DNA of 64,000 nt from Arthrobacter sp. SLBN-83 (GCF_006715285.1 NZ_VFMX01000001.1:3906001-3970000), one strand, 5' to 3'; counted from the first letter of the stretch, positions 17,327 through 26,460 are shown. Notes: generated by a model not told the origin, from the letters alone. Made by a program: numbers and translations.

Positions 17327-18244
17327 TCAGTGCTCTTCCGCCTGGCGGCGGAGGAAATCGATGGTGGCGGCTATGGCCTTTTCGGCGGCATTGCTGCTGC
17401 CGTCCTGGCTGGCCCACATGTGGTCAGCGCCGTCCAGCAGGAGGAGTTCGACGGCGTTGCCCGCTCCTGCCAGCGCGTCGGCCAGTCCGGCGGACTGGGC
17501 CGCGGGGACGAAGCGGTCGGCCGTTCCGTGGATGAGGAGGAAGGGCGGGGCGCCGGCGTGAACGTAGGTGATGGGGCTGGCGGCCCTGGCCTTGTCCGGC
17601 GCGTCCGCCGGCTGTGCGCCGATCAGCAGGGCTTCACGGGAGCCGGGATCATCGGCGCGGGCCACGGCGTCCGGCCGCGCCTGTCCACCCATCCGTTCCA
17701 GATCGGTGGGCGGGTACCAGGCTACGACGGCCCCGACCCCGTCATTTCCACCCTCGCCGCCGCTGCCCGGTTCACGGAATTCTTCGACTCCGGCTGTGAG
17801 TCCCAGGAGGCAGGCGAGGTGTCCCCCGGCGGAGTCGCCCCAGGCGTAGATCCGGCGCGGGTCCACGCCGTACTCCGCGGCGTGGGAGCGAAGCCAGCGG
17901 ACCGCTGCGTTCGCATCCAGCAGCTGCGCGGGAAAGGTGGCAACGTCGGTCAGTCGGTAATCCACGGAAGCCACCACAAACCCTGCCAACGCCAACTGCT
18001 CAATGGGGCCGAGCCTGAAACCGTCAACGACCGGACCCAGTGAGGACCGCTCCCCCGTCCTCCAGCCGCCGCCGTGAAGGTGGACGACGGCGGGGCGGCC
18101 GCGATGGGTTGGTCCACCCACTGCGTCCAGTCCCTCCAACCCGGCGCCGGGAAGATAGAGGTCCAACAGCAGTGGAGAGGCTTCCGCTGGCCTGGCGAAC
18201 TCGATCCCTCGAAGGATCCGCAGTGCCGTCATCGTTGAATCCAT
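17327..18244 (-). CDS. Alpha/beta hydrolase (esterase, BD-FAE/HSL-like)
   Basis: This 305-residue hydrolase has the oxyanion motif VVHLHGGGWRTGE, the nucleophile elbow YAWGDSAGGHLA, the acid in LLIHGTADRFVP and the His in DGADHMWAS. It is cytosolic, with no signal peptide. ATG 18244 (or the internal ATG 18232) starts the domain; upstream in-frame sequence has no family resemblance. It ends 57 bases before the FAH start and so belongs to the same minus-strand cluster. A candidate role is hydrolysis of the depside ester produced by quercetinase (inference); deacylation of acylated glycosides is the alternative. Confidence 0.88.
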   Translation of the reverse strand: MDSTMTALRILRGIEFARPAEASPLLLDLYLPGAGLEGLDAVGGPTHRGRPAVVHLHGGGWRTGERSSLGPVVDGFRLGPIEQLALAGFVVASVDYRLTDVATFPAQLLDANAAVRWLRSHAAEYGVDPRRIYAWGDSAGGHLACLLGLTAGVEEFREPGSGGEGGNDGVGAVVAWYPPTDLERMGGQARPDAVARADDPGSREALLIGAQPADAPDKARAASPITYVHAGAPPFLLIHGTADRFVPAAQSAGLADALAGAGNAVELLLLDGADHMWASQDGSSNAAEKAIAATIDFLRRQAEEH

Positions 18245-18503
18245 GTATGAGGCGTCATTCCTGTACTGTGGGCCGTGCGGGCCAAAACCAGGCCCGCGTT
18301 CATAAACACACTTTGTCCCATGGCCGGGGCGGGACGCGCTGGCGGTTTCACTGAATGAAACTAGATCGGGCAAACCGGGATTGCCGGGCCAAGCTGTTGA
18401 CGTCCTGGCGCGGCAGCGCGGCAGCCCGCACGCCGTAGTAGAGGCAAACAAGTGCTGCACCACCGAGGATCATGGGTGCTGGCGCCGGATACGTCCCCGC
18501 GCA

Positions 18504-19469
18504 CTAACGCCGCGGCACGGCCGTCAACAGTTCCCGGGCAAGGAAATCCAGGGCCGGTTGCCCCTCCGGCAGCCCGGCGGTGTGGTTCAAATGGCCGTGC
18601 ACCCCACCCTTGGCAAGGAAGTAGGAGACCGGAACCCCGGCCCGTTCCAAGGCCGAAGCAAACTGCTCGGTTGAGCCCCGGGCGTCGTCGTACTCGCAGG
18701 CGAGCAGCGCTGTGGGCGGAAGCCCGGCCGGGTCCGCGTAGCCGGGCATGGCGTAGGAAGGTGCCATGCTGACCGGCCCGCCCACGTAGTTTTCGGCAGT
18801 CCGGATGCAGTCCTCCGGCGTGAACCGCAGGTGGCGCGGCAGTCCGGCCATGACGTCATCGTCCAGTCCACCGACGGGCGGCGGAAGTTCGGCGTCCAGG
18901 AAGGGATAGGCCAGCAGGAGTTTTGCTGGCAGCGTTTTGCCGGCGTCGATCAGGTAGAGCGCGGCGCCCACGGCCAGGTTTCCGCCGGCACCCGCTCCGC
19001 CCAGGCAGAGGAGGTCCGGGTCCAGGCCCAGGGAGCCGGCGTTCTTCCGGGCCCAGAACCATCCGGCCAGGGCGTCCTCGTGCGGGACTGGATACGAAAC
19101 GCCGTCGCGGGCCAGCCGGTAGTCGACGGACAGCACCGGTGTTCCCCGGCTGGCCAGCACCCTTGCGAGGTAGTCCGATTCCGGGCTGTCCACGCTGCCG
19201 CTGACGAAGCCGCCGCCGTGCAGCCACACCAGGGCGGGGCTGCCTGCAGTTGCGGATTCACCGTAAATCCGGATGCCCACCGGCCCGTGCCGCCCGTCCG
19301 CGGTAACCAAGCGGATACGCACGTCAGGGCCCGGCGCGCGCTCGGCATCCGGGTTGAGGAACTGTGGTCCTTCCGGGCTGGCAAGGTACTCGGCGAAGCC
19401 GGCGGCGGACGCCTCACCGGGCGGCAGAGTCCCTGTCCCGTCCGCGGCGGATTCCGTTCGCGAGGTCAT
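18504..19469 (-). CDS. Alpha/beta hydrolase fold protein lacking the nucleophile serine
   Basis: This 321-residue HSL/acetyl-hydrolase-like protein has the oxyanion motif LVWLHGGGFVSGS and the standard alpha/beta order. At the nucleophile elbow, where relatives have G-D/A-S-A-G-G-N, it reads LGGAGAGGNLA: the serine position is Gly (GGT codon). Candidate acid and base positions remain (CEYDDARGS and KGGVHGHLNH). Without the serine it should not be a normal esterase; it may be inactive, structural or mechanistically different. The frame is intact and the gene overlaps its neighbour by ATGA (19466-19469), so it is kept under translation coupling rather than obviously decaying. Confidence 0.85.
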   Translation of the reverse strand: MTSRTESAADGTGTLPPGEASAAGFAEYLASPEGPQFLNPDAERAPGPDVRIRLVTADGRHGPVGIRIYGESATAGSPALVWLHGGGFVSGSVDSPESDYLARVLASRGTPVLSVDYRLARDGVSYPVPHEDALAGWFWARKNAGSLGLDPDLLCLGGAGAGGNLAVGAALYLIDAGKTLPAKLLLAYPFLDAELPPPVGGLDDDVMAGLPRHLRFTPEDCIRTAENYVGGPVSMAPSYAMPGYADPAGLPPTALLACEYDDARGSTEQFASALERAGVPVSYFLAKGGVHGHLNHTAGLPEGQPALDFLARELLTAVPRR

Positions 19470-20455
19470 GGCGTCCCCAGCTTCCGGGAGAAGTAGTCCA
19501 CCGCGGTGCCCAGGATGCTGTCCATCTGGTCTTCGGCGCCGAAGAAGCAGTGGTCGCCACCGGCGACGGTCACCACCTCATGCTCAACACCGGCTTCGGC
19601 GAGCGCCGCTGCGAGGAGTTCAGTCTGCGAGTGCGGCACCAGGCCATCGCTGTCCCCATGGACCAGCAGGAACGGGGCGGCATCGGCGTGCACGTAACTG
19701 ACGGGGCTCGCGGCGGCAAGCAGTTCGGGATCGTCGGAACCGCCCACCAGCATGTATTCGGGCTGCAGGGACATTCCCGGCGGTACCGCGGCCGTCAGTG
19801 CAGGCGGGAACAGGCCGTCCGGCCGCTGCATCGGCGGGATGTCCGCGAGCGAGGAGACGCCGTAGAAGTCGACGACGGCGCTGACGCCACTGGGGTGCCC
19901 CTGCGCACCGAGTGCGCCCTCCAGATCCCCGCGGTTGCCGGTGAGTCCGAGCAGCGCCACCAGGTGGCCGCCGGCGGATTCGCCCCAGGCCCCGAACCTG
20001 TCCGGATCGAGGTTGAGCTCAGCGGCGAACTCGCGGAGGTAGCGCACGGCGGCCTTGAGGTCGTGCAGCTGCGCCGGGAAGGGGGCCTCGAGCGAGTGCC
20101 GGTAGTCCGCCGTAGCGCAGGCAATGCCCGCCTGGTTGAGGAGCCGGAACACGGAGTTGGGGGCGAAGGTGGGCGGCAGTTCCCGCCGGTCCCCCAGCTG
20201 GAACGCGCCACCGTGCACCCAAAGCACCAGCGGCGTGGGGCCGGATGCCTTGCGGGGCAGCCAGATGTCCATCTTCAGCGGCCGGAAACCGATGGCCCGG
20301 GCGTACGTGAGCTCGCGGTGCACCAGCGAGTCATCACCGGCCTGTTCCGGTGTTCCGGGCGCGTCGAAGACGGGGAAGGGCGGGACAGCCCGGCCGCCCG
20401 GTCGGGAAACATCATGGAACGGGTCGAGGACCCCGGTAGCGTCATCCACTGTCAT
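19466..20455 (-). CDS. Alpha/beta hydrolase (BD-FAE-like esterase)
   Basis: This 329-residue hydrolase has the oxyanion motif LVLWVHGGAFQLGD, the nucleophile motif GAWGESAGGHLVAL, the acid in LLVHGDSDGLVP and the His in AGGDHCFFG. The N-terminal 50 residues before the domain (LTYARAIGFRPLKMDIWLP) follow the BD-FAE type, whose members cleave small esters such as feruloyl or acetyl groups on plant material. Its start overlaps the rhamnosidase stop and its stop overlaps the next hydrolase start, both by ATGA, so the three are co-translated. It could remove acyl groups from flavonoid glycosides or cleave the quercetinase depside product. Confidence 0.9.
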   Translation of the reverse strand: MTVDDATGVLDPFHDVSRPGGRAVPPFPVFDAPGTPEQAGDDSLVHRELTYARAIGFRPLKMDIWLPRKASGPTPLVLWVHGGAFQLGDRRELPPTFAPNSVFRLLNQAGIACATADYRHSLEAPFPAQLHDLKAAVRYLREFAAELNLDPDRFGAWGESAGGHLVALLGLTGNRGDLEGALGAQGHPSGVSAVVDFYGVSSLADIPPMQRPDGLFPPALTAAVPPGMSLQPEYMLVGGSDDPELLAAASPVSYVHADAAPFLLVHGDSDGLVPHSQTELLAAALAEAGVEHEVVTVAGGDHCFFGAEDQMDSILGTAVDYFSRKLGTP

Positions 20456-23163
20456 AGTGTGCTCCTCATCAGCTCAGGTTGTGCATAGTCCCCGCCGGGT
20501 CCGGCAGGGAAAGTGTGGTGTCCGGGTCCGACGACGGCTCCCGGCCGGCCGGGCAGCAGCACCTCCGCGGTGGTACCGGCAGGGATCGTGGCAGTGAGCG
20601 TCAGCCCGCCGTCGTCCGCGTTTCCCGGCGATACCATCCATTGCACCTCGATCAGGCCGCGCGGCCCCTGGTGGGAAGTGGACGCGGAGGTGAGACCGGC
20701 GCCGGGGCGGGGCTCAATGATGATCCGCTCCCAACCCGAGCTGGCCGGTGCCTGGCGAAGCCCGGCTGTGTAGCGGTGCAGGAAGGACACCACGGCGCCC
20801 TTGCTGTAGTGGTTGAGCGACTGGTGCGGGATGCCGTCCGCGTCGACGCCGTTCCAGAGTTCCCACACGGTGGTGGCGCCGCGGTCAACCATGGTGAGCC
20901 AGGAGGGCTCCGTGTCCTGCATCAGGAGTTCGTAGGCCAGGTCAAGCCGGCCGTTATCCGCCAGGACGGGGAGCAGGTACGGCGTGGCCAGGAACCCCGT
21001 CCCCAAGTGCATTCCGGCGGCGCGGATCAGTTCCGCCAGCTGGGCGGTGACTGCGGCGCGCCGCTCCGGGCTGACCAGGTCGAAGGCCAGCGCACGGACG
21101 CAGTTGGCCTGGCGCGCTTCGGTGACGTGTCCGGCGGTGTCGAGGTATTCCATTTCCCAGGCCGCCCGGATGTTGGCCGAGAGATCCGCCAGCCTCGCGG
21201 CCTCGCTGGGGAGTCCAAGGACCGTGGCGATGCGGGCCATCAGGTGCGTGGTGTGCCGGTAGTAGGCGGTGGCCACGATGCCGTGGTCCGCGGTGCGGGC
21301 GGCGAAGAGATCGGGTTCGGGCCCGTCCGGTTCCATCCACTCGCCGAAGTGGAAACCGGTGTCCCACAGGTACTTTTCGTGCGGGGCGGGTTGGGGGCGC
21401 GCCGCCTCGCGGCTGGCATGCCGCCGGGCTTCGGCGGAAGTGCGCACAAAATTCAGCCACCGGTTCATGGCCTCCCAGTTCTCGGCCAGGATCCCGGCAT
21501 CCCCTGATGCGAGGTAGACCTCCCACGGCACCATGACGATGGCGTCGCCCCAGCCCGCGGAACCGTTGGTGAATCCCATGAACTCAGCCGACGTGACGGC
21601 ACGTCCGGGCGACGGTGAGATGTTCACGATCACGCCGTTGTCCCACTGGTCCGCGCGGACGTCCCGCAGCCATTTCCGGGAGAAGCCGGTGACGTCGTAC
21701 AGATACGCGGCGGTGGGGACGAACAGCTGCCAGTCCCCGGTCCACCCCGCTTTTTCGCGCTGTGGGCAGTCGGTGGGGACCTCGCAGGAGTTGTCCAGGA
21801 AGCTCCATTCCACGATGTCGTGGAGCTTGTTCAGCCGCCGGTCGCTGCAGCTGAACGAGCCGATGCGCTCCAGGTCGGTCCGCACCAGGCAGCCGGTGAT
21901 GTCGCCCGGCTGCAGATCCGGCCCAAGCCCCTGGACGGATACGAACTGGAACCCGTGCGTGGTGTGCCGGGGCTCGAAGAGTTCCCCGGCAGTGCCCGCG
22001 GCGATGACGGTGTCCAGCTGCCCGGCGTCCCGGAACGCGCCGGGGGTGCGGAAGTCATGCGGGCGCAGATGGTCCCGGGTGACGTCGCCGTCCTTTCCCA
22101 GCGCCTCGCCGTAATCGAGAGTGACAGTTTCACCGGGGGCCCCAAGCCTGGTCAGACGGACCCAGCCGTGGATGTTCTGGCCGAAGTCCACCACCTGGTG
22201 GCCGTTGGGGAGGCGGGTGATCGACACGGGAGCCAGCTCCTGCGTCACACGCGTGGGAGGGGACAGCGGCCCGGTCAGTGCGTCGAAGCTGTAGGGACGT
22301 ACGACGGCGGGACGCACCCGGGGTGCCGTGCCTCCGGACGGTGTGCTCCCGCCGTCGTGCATCCGGAAGTCGACGTCCTGGCCGGCCATGAGGTCGGCAC
22401 TGGTGATCTCCGTGGTGGACGCCAGCCAGGAACTGTCGGTGCCGATGACCTGCCTGCCAGCCCCGGACTCCACCTCAAGCTGCGCCAGGAAAGCCGTGCG
22501 CGTGCCGTATATGTCGGCGTCGCGCGTGTAGCCGAAGGTGCCGCGGTACCAGCCGTCGGTGAGGACGGCGCGGATGGTGTTGCTGCCCTGGACGAGGAGC
22601 GTGGTGACGTCGTAAGTCTGGACCTGGAGCGTGGTGTGGTAGCTGGTGGAACCGGGGGTGAGCTGCTGGTCGCCCACGCGGCGGCCATTGATGAAGAGCT
22701 CGTAAATCCCGCGGGCCGTGGCGTAGGCGCGCGCCTTTTCCGGAGCTGCGTGGAGCGTGAAGGTTTTGGTGAGAGCGTAGCCGGGCCGCTGTCCGGGGGC
22801 TGGGACCTCCGGCTCATCGGGGCCGATCCATTGCGCGGTCCAGTCCGTGGCGTGCAGCAGGCCCAGTTCCACGGACATGGGTTGGGACCAGTCGGTTGAC
22901 GTTTCGCTGCCGTCTTCGTTGACGTTCCACGTGCGGACGCGCCACTCGAACCGGCTGCGGGAATCCAGCGTGGGACCGTCGTACCGGGCAGAGGAGGCGG
23001 CTGATGCAACCTTGCCGGTGTCCCAGCCGTTGCTGGCCGTGATGCGGTAAGCGGTTTGGCCCAGGGTTCCGGCGGGCGGGGTCCAGCTAAGCCGTGGCTC
23101 GCAGAAGGTCAGGCCCATTGCCTCAGGGAGGTGCTCAGCCCGAAGGCGGGTGGGGGTGCTCAT
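20452..23163 (-). CDS. GH78 alpha-L-rhamnosidase
   Basis: This 903-residue glycoside hydrolase is of family 78. It has an N-terminal Ig-like region (LRAEHLPEAMGLTFCEPRLSW), the rhamnosidase N domain (KARAYATARGIYELFINGRRVGD), the concanavalin-like region (VVDFGQNIHGWVRL), then the (alpha/alpha)6 catalytic domain beginning at EVPTDCPQREKAGWTGDWQ with its acidic residues, and a C-terminal beta domain (GAVVSFLHRYTAGLR). No signal peptide, so it acts on imported glycosides. ATG 23163 is chosen because upstream residues lack family resemblance; AGGAG lies ten bases upstream. It heads the minus-strand cluster and is divergent from the IclR regulator. It would remove terminal L-rhamnose from rutin- or quercitrin-like compounds. 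Confidence 0.93.
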   Translation of the reverse strand: MSTPTRLRAEHLPEAMGLTFCEPRLSWTPPAGTLGQTAYRITASNGWDTGKVASAASSARYDGPTLDSRSRFEWRVRTWNVNEDGSETSTDWSQPMSVELGLLHATDWTAQWIGPDEPEVPAPGQRPGYALTKTFTLHAAPEKARAYATARGIYELFINGRRVGDQQLTPGSTSYHTTLQVQTYDVTTLLVQGSNTIRAVLTDGWYRGTFGYTRDADIYGTRTAFLAQLEVESGAGRQVIGTDSSWLASTTEITSADLMAGQDVDFRMHDGGSTPSGGTAPRVRPAVVRPYSFDALTGPLSPPTRVTQELAPVSITRLPNGHQVVDFGQNIHGWVRLTRLGAPGETVTLDYGEALGKDGDVTRDHLRPHDFRTPGAFRDAGQLDTVIAAGTAGELFEPRHTTHGFQFVSVQGLGPDLQPGDITGCLVRTDLERIGSFSCSDRRLNKLHDIVEWSFLDNSCEVPTDCPQREKAGWTGDWQLFVPTAAYLYDVTGFSRKWLRDVRADQWDNGVIVNISPSPGRAVTSAEFMGFTNGSAGWGDAIVMVPWEVYLASGDAGILAENWEAMNRWLNFVRTSAEARRHASREAARPQPAPHEKYLWDTGFHFGEWMEPDGPEPDLFAARTADHGIVATAYYRHTTHLMARIATVLGLPSEAARLADLSANIRAAWEMEYLDTAGHVTEARQANCVRALAFDLVSPERRAAVTAQLAELIRAAGMHLGTGFLATPYLLPVLADNGRLDLAYELLMQDTEPSWLTMVDRGATTVWELWNGVDADGIPHQSLNHYSKGAVVSFLHRYTAGLRQAPASSGWERIIIEPRPGAGLTSASTSHQGPRGLIEVQWMVSPGNADDGGLTLTATIPAGTTAEVLLPGRPGAVVGPGHHTFPAGPGGDYAQPELMRSTL

Positions 23164-23241
23164 GCTGACAGGACTCCTGCAGGGTGCGGTTGCTGGAGTC
23201 CCAGCTTCGCGCGCCATGGCTTTCCCTCCACCGGTAGCTTT

Positions 23242-23264
23242 CAATGGTTGGAATAGTATTGTGG
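23242..23264. promoter_or_regulatory. Shared 23-bp element, copy 1 (IclR/GH78 control region)
   Basis: This element lies between the divergent rhamnosidase operon and the IclR gene. By hand alignment it matches 43790-43812 at 19 of 23 positions in the same orientation, ending in the common core AGTATTGTGG. Finding the same unusual AT-rich element in both divergent control regions of the glycoside-use genes suggests an operator, most simply for the adjacent IclR protein. It is a prediction without binding data. Confidence 0.5.
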
Positions 23265-23314
23265 TTCAGCTCACTGTGAGCCCTCCACTACCACCGGCGC
23301 TAGGAACCACTGCC

Positions 23315-24154
23315 ATGACTGCCACACCGGACACGGATACCCCATCTGACGCGCCGATTCGGGGAAAACGGCCCAAACAGGGCGAACCGGTCATCGACCG
23401 CGCGCTGAGCCTGCTGGCCGTCTTCTCGGACCGGCGGCGTGCGCTGACCCTCTCGGAACTGGCCCGGCATGCGGGCATGCCCGCGCCCACGGCCCTGCGC
23501 CTGATCGCGCGGCTCGTGGCCTGGGGTGCATTGGAAAGGCTCGACGACGGCAGGTACGTTGTGGGGGTCCGCCTGTGGGAGGTTGCATCCCTGTCGCCCC
23601 GCGGACATGGGGTGCGCGAGATTGCCCTCCCCTACCTCGAGGACCTGTTCGAGGTCACCCGGCACCACGTCCTGCTGGCCGTGCGGGACAACGAGGAGGC
23701 GGTGTTGATCGAGCGGCTGTCCGCCAAGGACGCCACCGAGGTGGCGTACCGCGTGGGCGGCCGGGCGCCGCTGCGATCCACGGCCATCGGTTTGGTGCTG
23801 CTCGCCGGGGCGGACCAGCAGTTCCAGGAGACCATCCTGAAGCGGCCGCCGGAAAACGAGCCCGGCGTCTCCGAGATGCCGGAGGGGCAGCTGCGGCGGA
23901 CGCTCTCCGACGTGCGGCGCACCGGCATCGCCATGATCCGGCGCAGCCTGCCGTCCCGGACGGTCTCTGTGGCCTCCCCAATTTTCGATGCGCAGGGGGC
24001 CGTGGTGGCGTCACTATCCATCGTCGTCCCGGACGGGTCCACTCCCCCGAATGTGCTGGCACCGGCAGTACGGGCCGCCGCCCGGGCCGTGTCCCGGAAC
24101 CTGGGCTTCCAGCCGCAGGCCAGCGCCGGGATCCGGACGCACTTCCAGGGGTAG
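23315..24154 (+). CDS. IclR family transcriptional regulator
   Basis: This 279-residue regulator has an N-terminal winged HTH (EPVIDRALSLLAVFSDRRRALTLSELARHAGMPAPTA region, residues about 22-70), then the IclR effector domain (GVREIALPYLEDLFEVTRHHVLLAVRDN... to the C-terminus, with LIERLSAKD and SVASPIFDAQGAVVASLSIV). These domains bind small carboxylic or aromatic metabolites or sugars. Start ATG 23315 has AGGAA upstream; an upstream extension would run into the opposite gene's control region and lacks resemblance. It is divergent from the rhamnosidase operon and is its probable regulator. Confidence 0.9.
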   Translation: MTATPDTDTPSDAPIRGKRPKQGEPVIDRALSLLAVFSDRRRALTLSELARHAGMPAPTALRLIARLVAWGALERLDDGRYVVGVRLWEVASLSPRGHGVREIALPYLEDLFEVTRHHVLLAVRDNEEAVLIERLSAKDATEVAYRVGGRAPLRSTAIGLVLLAGADQQFQETILKRPPENEPGVSEMPEGQLRRTLSDVRRTGIAMIRRSLPSRTVSVASPIFDAQGAVVASLSIVVPDGSTPPNVLAPAVRAAARAVSRNLGFQPQASAGIRTHFQG

Positions 24155-24165
24155 GCGCCGCCTGG

Positions 24166-25089
24166 TCAGTTCGCCGATCGCGCGTCGAAGGCCGCCGCTG
24201 ATTCGCGCAGGAGCCGCGCAACGGTGTCCACGGGGGTGCTGGAACGCCGGCGCCCGTCGAACCGCCGGAGGACGATCCGCCGTGTCCCCAGCCCCGGAAC
24301 GTCCAGGATGTCCACCCCTTCATGCGCCACTCCAGCCAGGGCCAGGGTGGGCAGGATGGCAACCCCTTCGCCGGCAGCGACCAGGGCGAGCGCCGTCAGG
24401 GTCTCCTGGTACTGGTGCGCCGTCTCCATGCTGGCGCCCGTCGAATGGCGCAGCCGCCCCAGCACAGCGGAATTGGCGGCTGCAGAATCCACCCCGAGCC
24501 AGGGAAGCGGCAGCCGGCCGAGGTCCACACTCTCAGTGCTAAGCAGTGCTCCGGTGGGCACCGCCAACCTCCACGGTTCATCCAGCAGTGGTTCCTCGGT
24601 CATTCCTGCCCCGAGTGAATGCTGGACGGCGGCGGTGGAGTCATGCTCCACCACCACGGCGTCGAGCTGGCGCTGCCGGAGCAGCCGCATCAGCGCGGGA
24701 AAATCATCCTCCACGATGAGGATCTGGAGCTGCGGATACTGGCTCCGCCACTCGGGCAGCCGGGGAATTACCACGGTGCGGATAAAGCTGGTGAAGCCGC
24801 CCAGCCGCACCACGCCTGAGATGTTGGCCCCGCTCTCCATCCGGGTCCGGGCGACGCTGAGGGCGCGTTCAATTTCTTCGCCGGCTTCTGCCATGGCAAG
24901 GCCTGCGGGAGTCAGCACTGAGCCCTTTGGAGTGCGGACCATCAGCGCATGCCCGGTTTCCCGCTCCAGCTTGGTGATTTGCTGGGACACCGCGGAGGGC
25001 GTCAGGCGCAGTTCATCGGCGGCCGCTAGCACGCCGCCCGTCCGGGCAACAGCAAGTAGAACGAGCAGACGGCGCGGGTCCAGATCCAT
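24166..25089 (-). CDS. LysR family transcriptional regulator
   Basis: This 307-residue regulator begins MDLDPRRLLVLLAVARTGGVLAAADELRL..., a LysR HTH, with QQITKLERETG as linker helix start, then a type-2 periplasmic-like effector domain (SGVVRLGGFTSFIRTVVIP onward). Start ATG 25089 has almost no Shine-Dalgarno sequence and may be leaderless; upstream in-frame residues have no LysR resemblance. It is divergent from the small CBU_0592-type membrane protein gene 100 bases away, its likely target. Separated arms GTAGTTC and GAACTAC lie in the shared control region. Confidence 0.9.
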   Translation of the reverse strand: MDLDPRRLLVLLAVARTGGVLAAADELRLTPSAVSQQITKLERETGHALMVRTPKGSVLTPAGLAMAEAGEEIERALSVARTRMESGANISGVVRLGGFTSFIRTVVIPRLPEWRSQYPQLQILIVEDDFPALMRLLRQRQLDAVVVEHDSTAAVQHSLGAGMTEEPLLDEPWRLAVPTGALLSTESVDLGRLPLPWLGVDSAAANSAVLGRLRHSTGASMETAHQYQETLTALALVAAGEGVAILPTLALAGVAHEGVDILDVPGLGTRRIVLRRFDGRRRSSTPVDTVARLLRESAAAFDARSAN

Positions 25090-25189
25090 GTTAAGTAGTT
25101 CTAAACCAGGGCTGCAGAAGAATGCAATTGAACTACATCTCCTTCGGCCCCCAGAATTGCGGTTAGGTAACGACTTGGGAAGGGGCATG

Positions 25190-25522
25190 ATGGAACTGGT
25201 TTGGGAAATTGCCGGCTGGGCAGGCGCAGCGATGATTCTGAGCGCCTTCATGTCGGTGTCCATGGGATGGCTGAAGGCAGGGAGGGCTTTCCAGACCGCG
25301 AACCTGGTGGGCGCCTGCGCTTTCATCCTGAACGGGGCCTTTCACGAGGCATGGCCGTCAGTTGCCTCGAACGTCGCCTGGTTTCTCATTTCCGCCGTTG
25401 CACTTCTCCGGATGCGTGGCGTGGTTGGCGGCTCAGCTTCTGAGGCGCCGGCCATGCAGCTTCCCGGGGTTCCGGACACCACTGGCCAGCTTGCGGTCGT
25501 CGAACCGCCGCGGGCCGCCTGA
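25190..25522 (+). CDS. CBU_0592-like small integral membrane protein
   Basis: This 110-residue protein has three predicted membrane helices: EIAGWAGAAMILSAFMSVS (about 5-25), a helix in the AFQTANLVGACAFILNGAF region (about 34-52) and SVASNVAWFLISAVALL (about 57-73), then a polar tail rich in Pro and Ala. The GWAGA, TANLVGA and NGAFHEAWPSVASNVAW signatures match the CBU_0592-like family of unknown function. The second of two adjacent ATG codons (25190) is preferred because it is better spaced from GGAAGGGG. It is divergent from the LysR regulator. Confidence 0.8.
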   Translation: MELVWEIAGWAGAAMILSAFMSVSMGWLKAGRAFQTANLVGACAFILNGAFHEAWPSVASNVAWFLISAVALLRMRGVVGGSASEAPAMQLPGVPDTTGQLAVVEPPRAA

Positions 25523-25823
25523 CCCAGTCAGTACTGTTTGCATAAGTGGCGGGCGAAGTGAGTCGAGTTGCCGACAATTGGGGGCGACTGATCCCTCTAT
25601 TTAGCGTGCGATTGGGAGGCGGACCGTCTTGTATCCCTAGGATTTGAGACGCGTGGGTTAGGAGAGACCGGTAGATTCACTGTCCCGTATGAGGATCCTG
25701 TTCCGTGCACTGTTTATCTTCTTGTTGAGAGGAAGGAGTTTGACCGTTCGGGCTTTCCGACTGGGCAATTCCCAGGACCCTCTGTGGTTGAATCAACCGT
25801 GATCCTGATACTGAAACCCACGA
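25523..25823. other. Intergenic region at the left edge of the accessory island
   Basis: No gene is recognised in this stretch of about 300 bases. It is visibly poorer in GC than the genes to its left and contains the first copy of the GGATCC palindrome. It marks the change from core-like sequence to the accessory island of small genes. Confidence 0.5.
25685..25705. repeat. GGATCC palindrome, copy A
   Basis: The sequence is CCGTATGAGGATCCTGTTCCG. It keeps the central AGGATCCT and the outer CG/CCG but has several changes in the arms relative to the consensus CGGTAAAGGATCCTTTACCG. Confidence 0.55.
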
Positions 25824-26084
25824 ATGGTGCTGGCTGAAATGTTGCGGCCACCGCTTGACGAGTTTCTTACCGGAGAGCTGGACGACTCCGTTTGCGCTCA
25901 GCTCCTCACCGCAATCGAACAGTTGCAGACTGGGCGGCGATACTTCACCTATAACGCCTTCAACGTGCTGCTCGACGCAGAACTAGACACAGCGACGGTT
26001 GAAGATGAGTTTGACGTTGACCGCCAGACCACGGTCGCTCTTAACGAGTTCCGGACGCTGCTGCGATTTCTCAAGGGTTCATGA
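25824..26084 (+). CDS. Small acidic hypothetical protein of the accessory island
   Basis: This 86-residue protein was not recognised. It is acidic and predicted mainly helical (LRPPLDEFLTGELDDSVCAQLLTAIEQLQTG...), with no membrane segment or signal peptide. An internal ATG at 25839 is an alternative start; neither has a convincing ribosome site. It is followed closely by another unknown gene on the same strand, and the pair is flanked by GGATCC palindromes A and B. Its size and setting resemble immunity-type genes, but that is inference. Confidence 0.55.
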   Translation: MVLAEMLRPPLDEFLTGELDDSVCAQLLTAIEQLQTGRRYFTYNAFNVLLDAELDTATVEDEFDVDRQTTVALNEFRTLLRFLKGS

Positions 26085-26139
26085 GCTGCTTGGCCCTCTA
26101 AAGATCCTTCTTCGGGAGCGGGGAGCGTAGGCTTCATGC

Positions 26140-26460
26140 ATGTTCAAAGGCATCGGTCCGGACGGCAAGGTTCTTGGGGTGACCGTTCTAGACGTCAACG
26201 AGCTTCCGGCCGAGGAGTCGGTCCTTGTCCTTTTGGACTACATGGAGATGGGTGAGGGGCCTGCCCGCAATCTCGCAAAGATCAGTGAAGTAGGCGCCAC
26301 GGTCTGGATCGCAGAACTTCCTGAGACAGGTTCTCGCGAATGCTACCTTTCCATGGATCCATCTGCTGACGGCACTGTTCTTGCGAATACCTGGAACGGG
26401 TACCGGGTGACGTTAGATGGCGTCACTGGCAAAGTGCTAGGCAGCGAATTCACTAAGTAA
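26140..26460 (+). CDS. Small hypothetical protein, immunity-like
   Basis: This 106-residue protein is predicted to be largely beta (TVWIAELPETG...CYLSMDPSADGTVLANTWNGYRVTLDG), ending TGKVLGSEFTK. The closing pattern, strand-W-x-G-Y-x-V-x-hydrophobic-D-x-x-TG-K, recurs in small actinobacterial proteins of unknown function. GGGGAG lies some 15 bases upstream of the ATG, rather distant. It is followed at 67 bases by palindrome B. It could be an immunity protein for a polymorphic toxin, but no toxin gene is in the window. Confidence 0.6.
   Translation: MFKGIGPDGKVLGVTVLDVNELPAEESVLVLLDYMEMGEGPARNLAKISEVGATVWIAELPETGSRECYLSMDPSADGTVLANTWNGYRVTLDGVTGKVLGSEFTK

Noticed and set aside
16472..18043. 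A 523-codon plus-strand open frame across the FAH and alpha/beta hydrolase genes
   Set aside because: It is antisense to two recognised genes with full catalytic motifs and shows no family resemblance.
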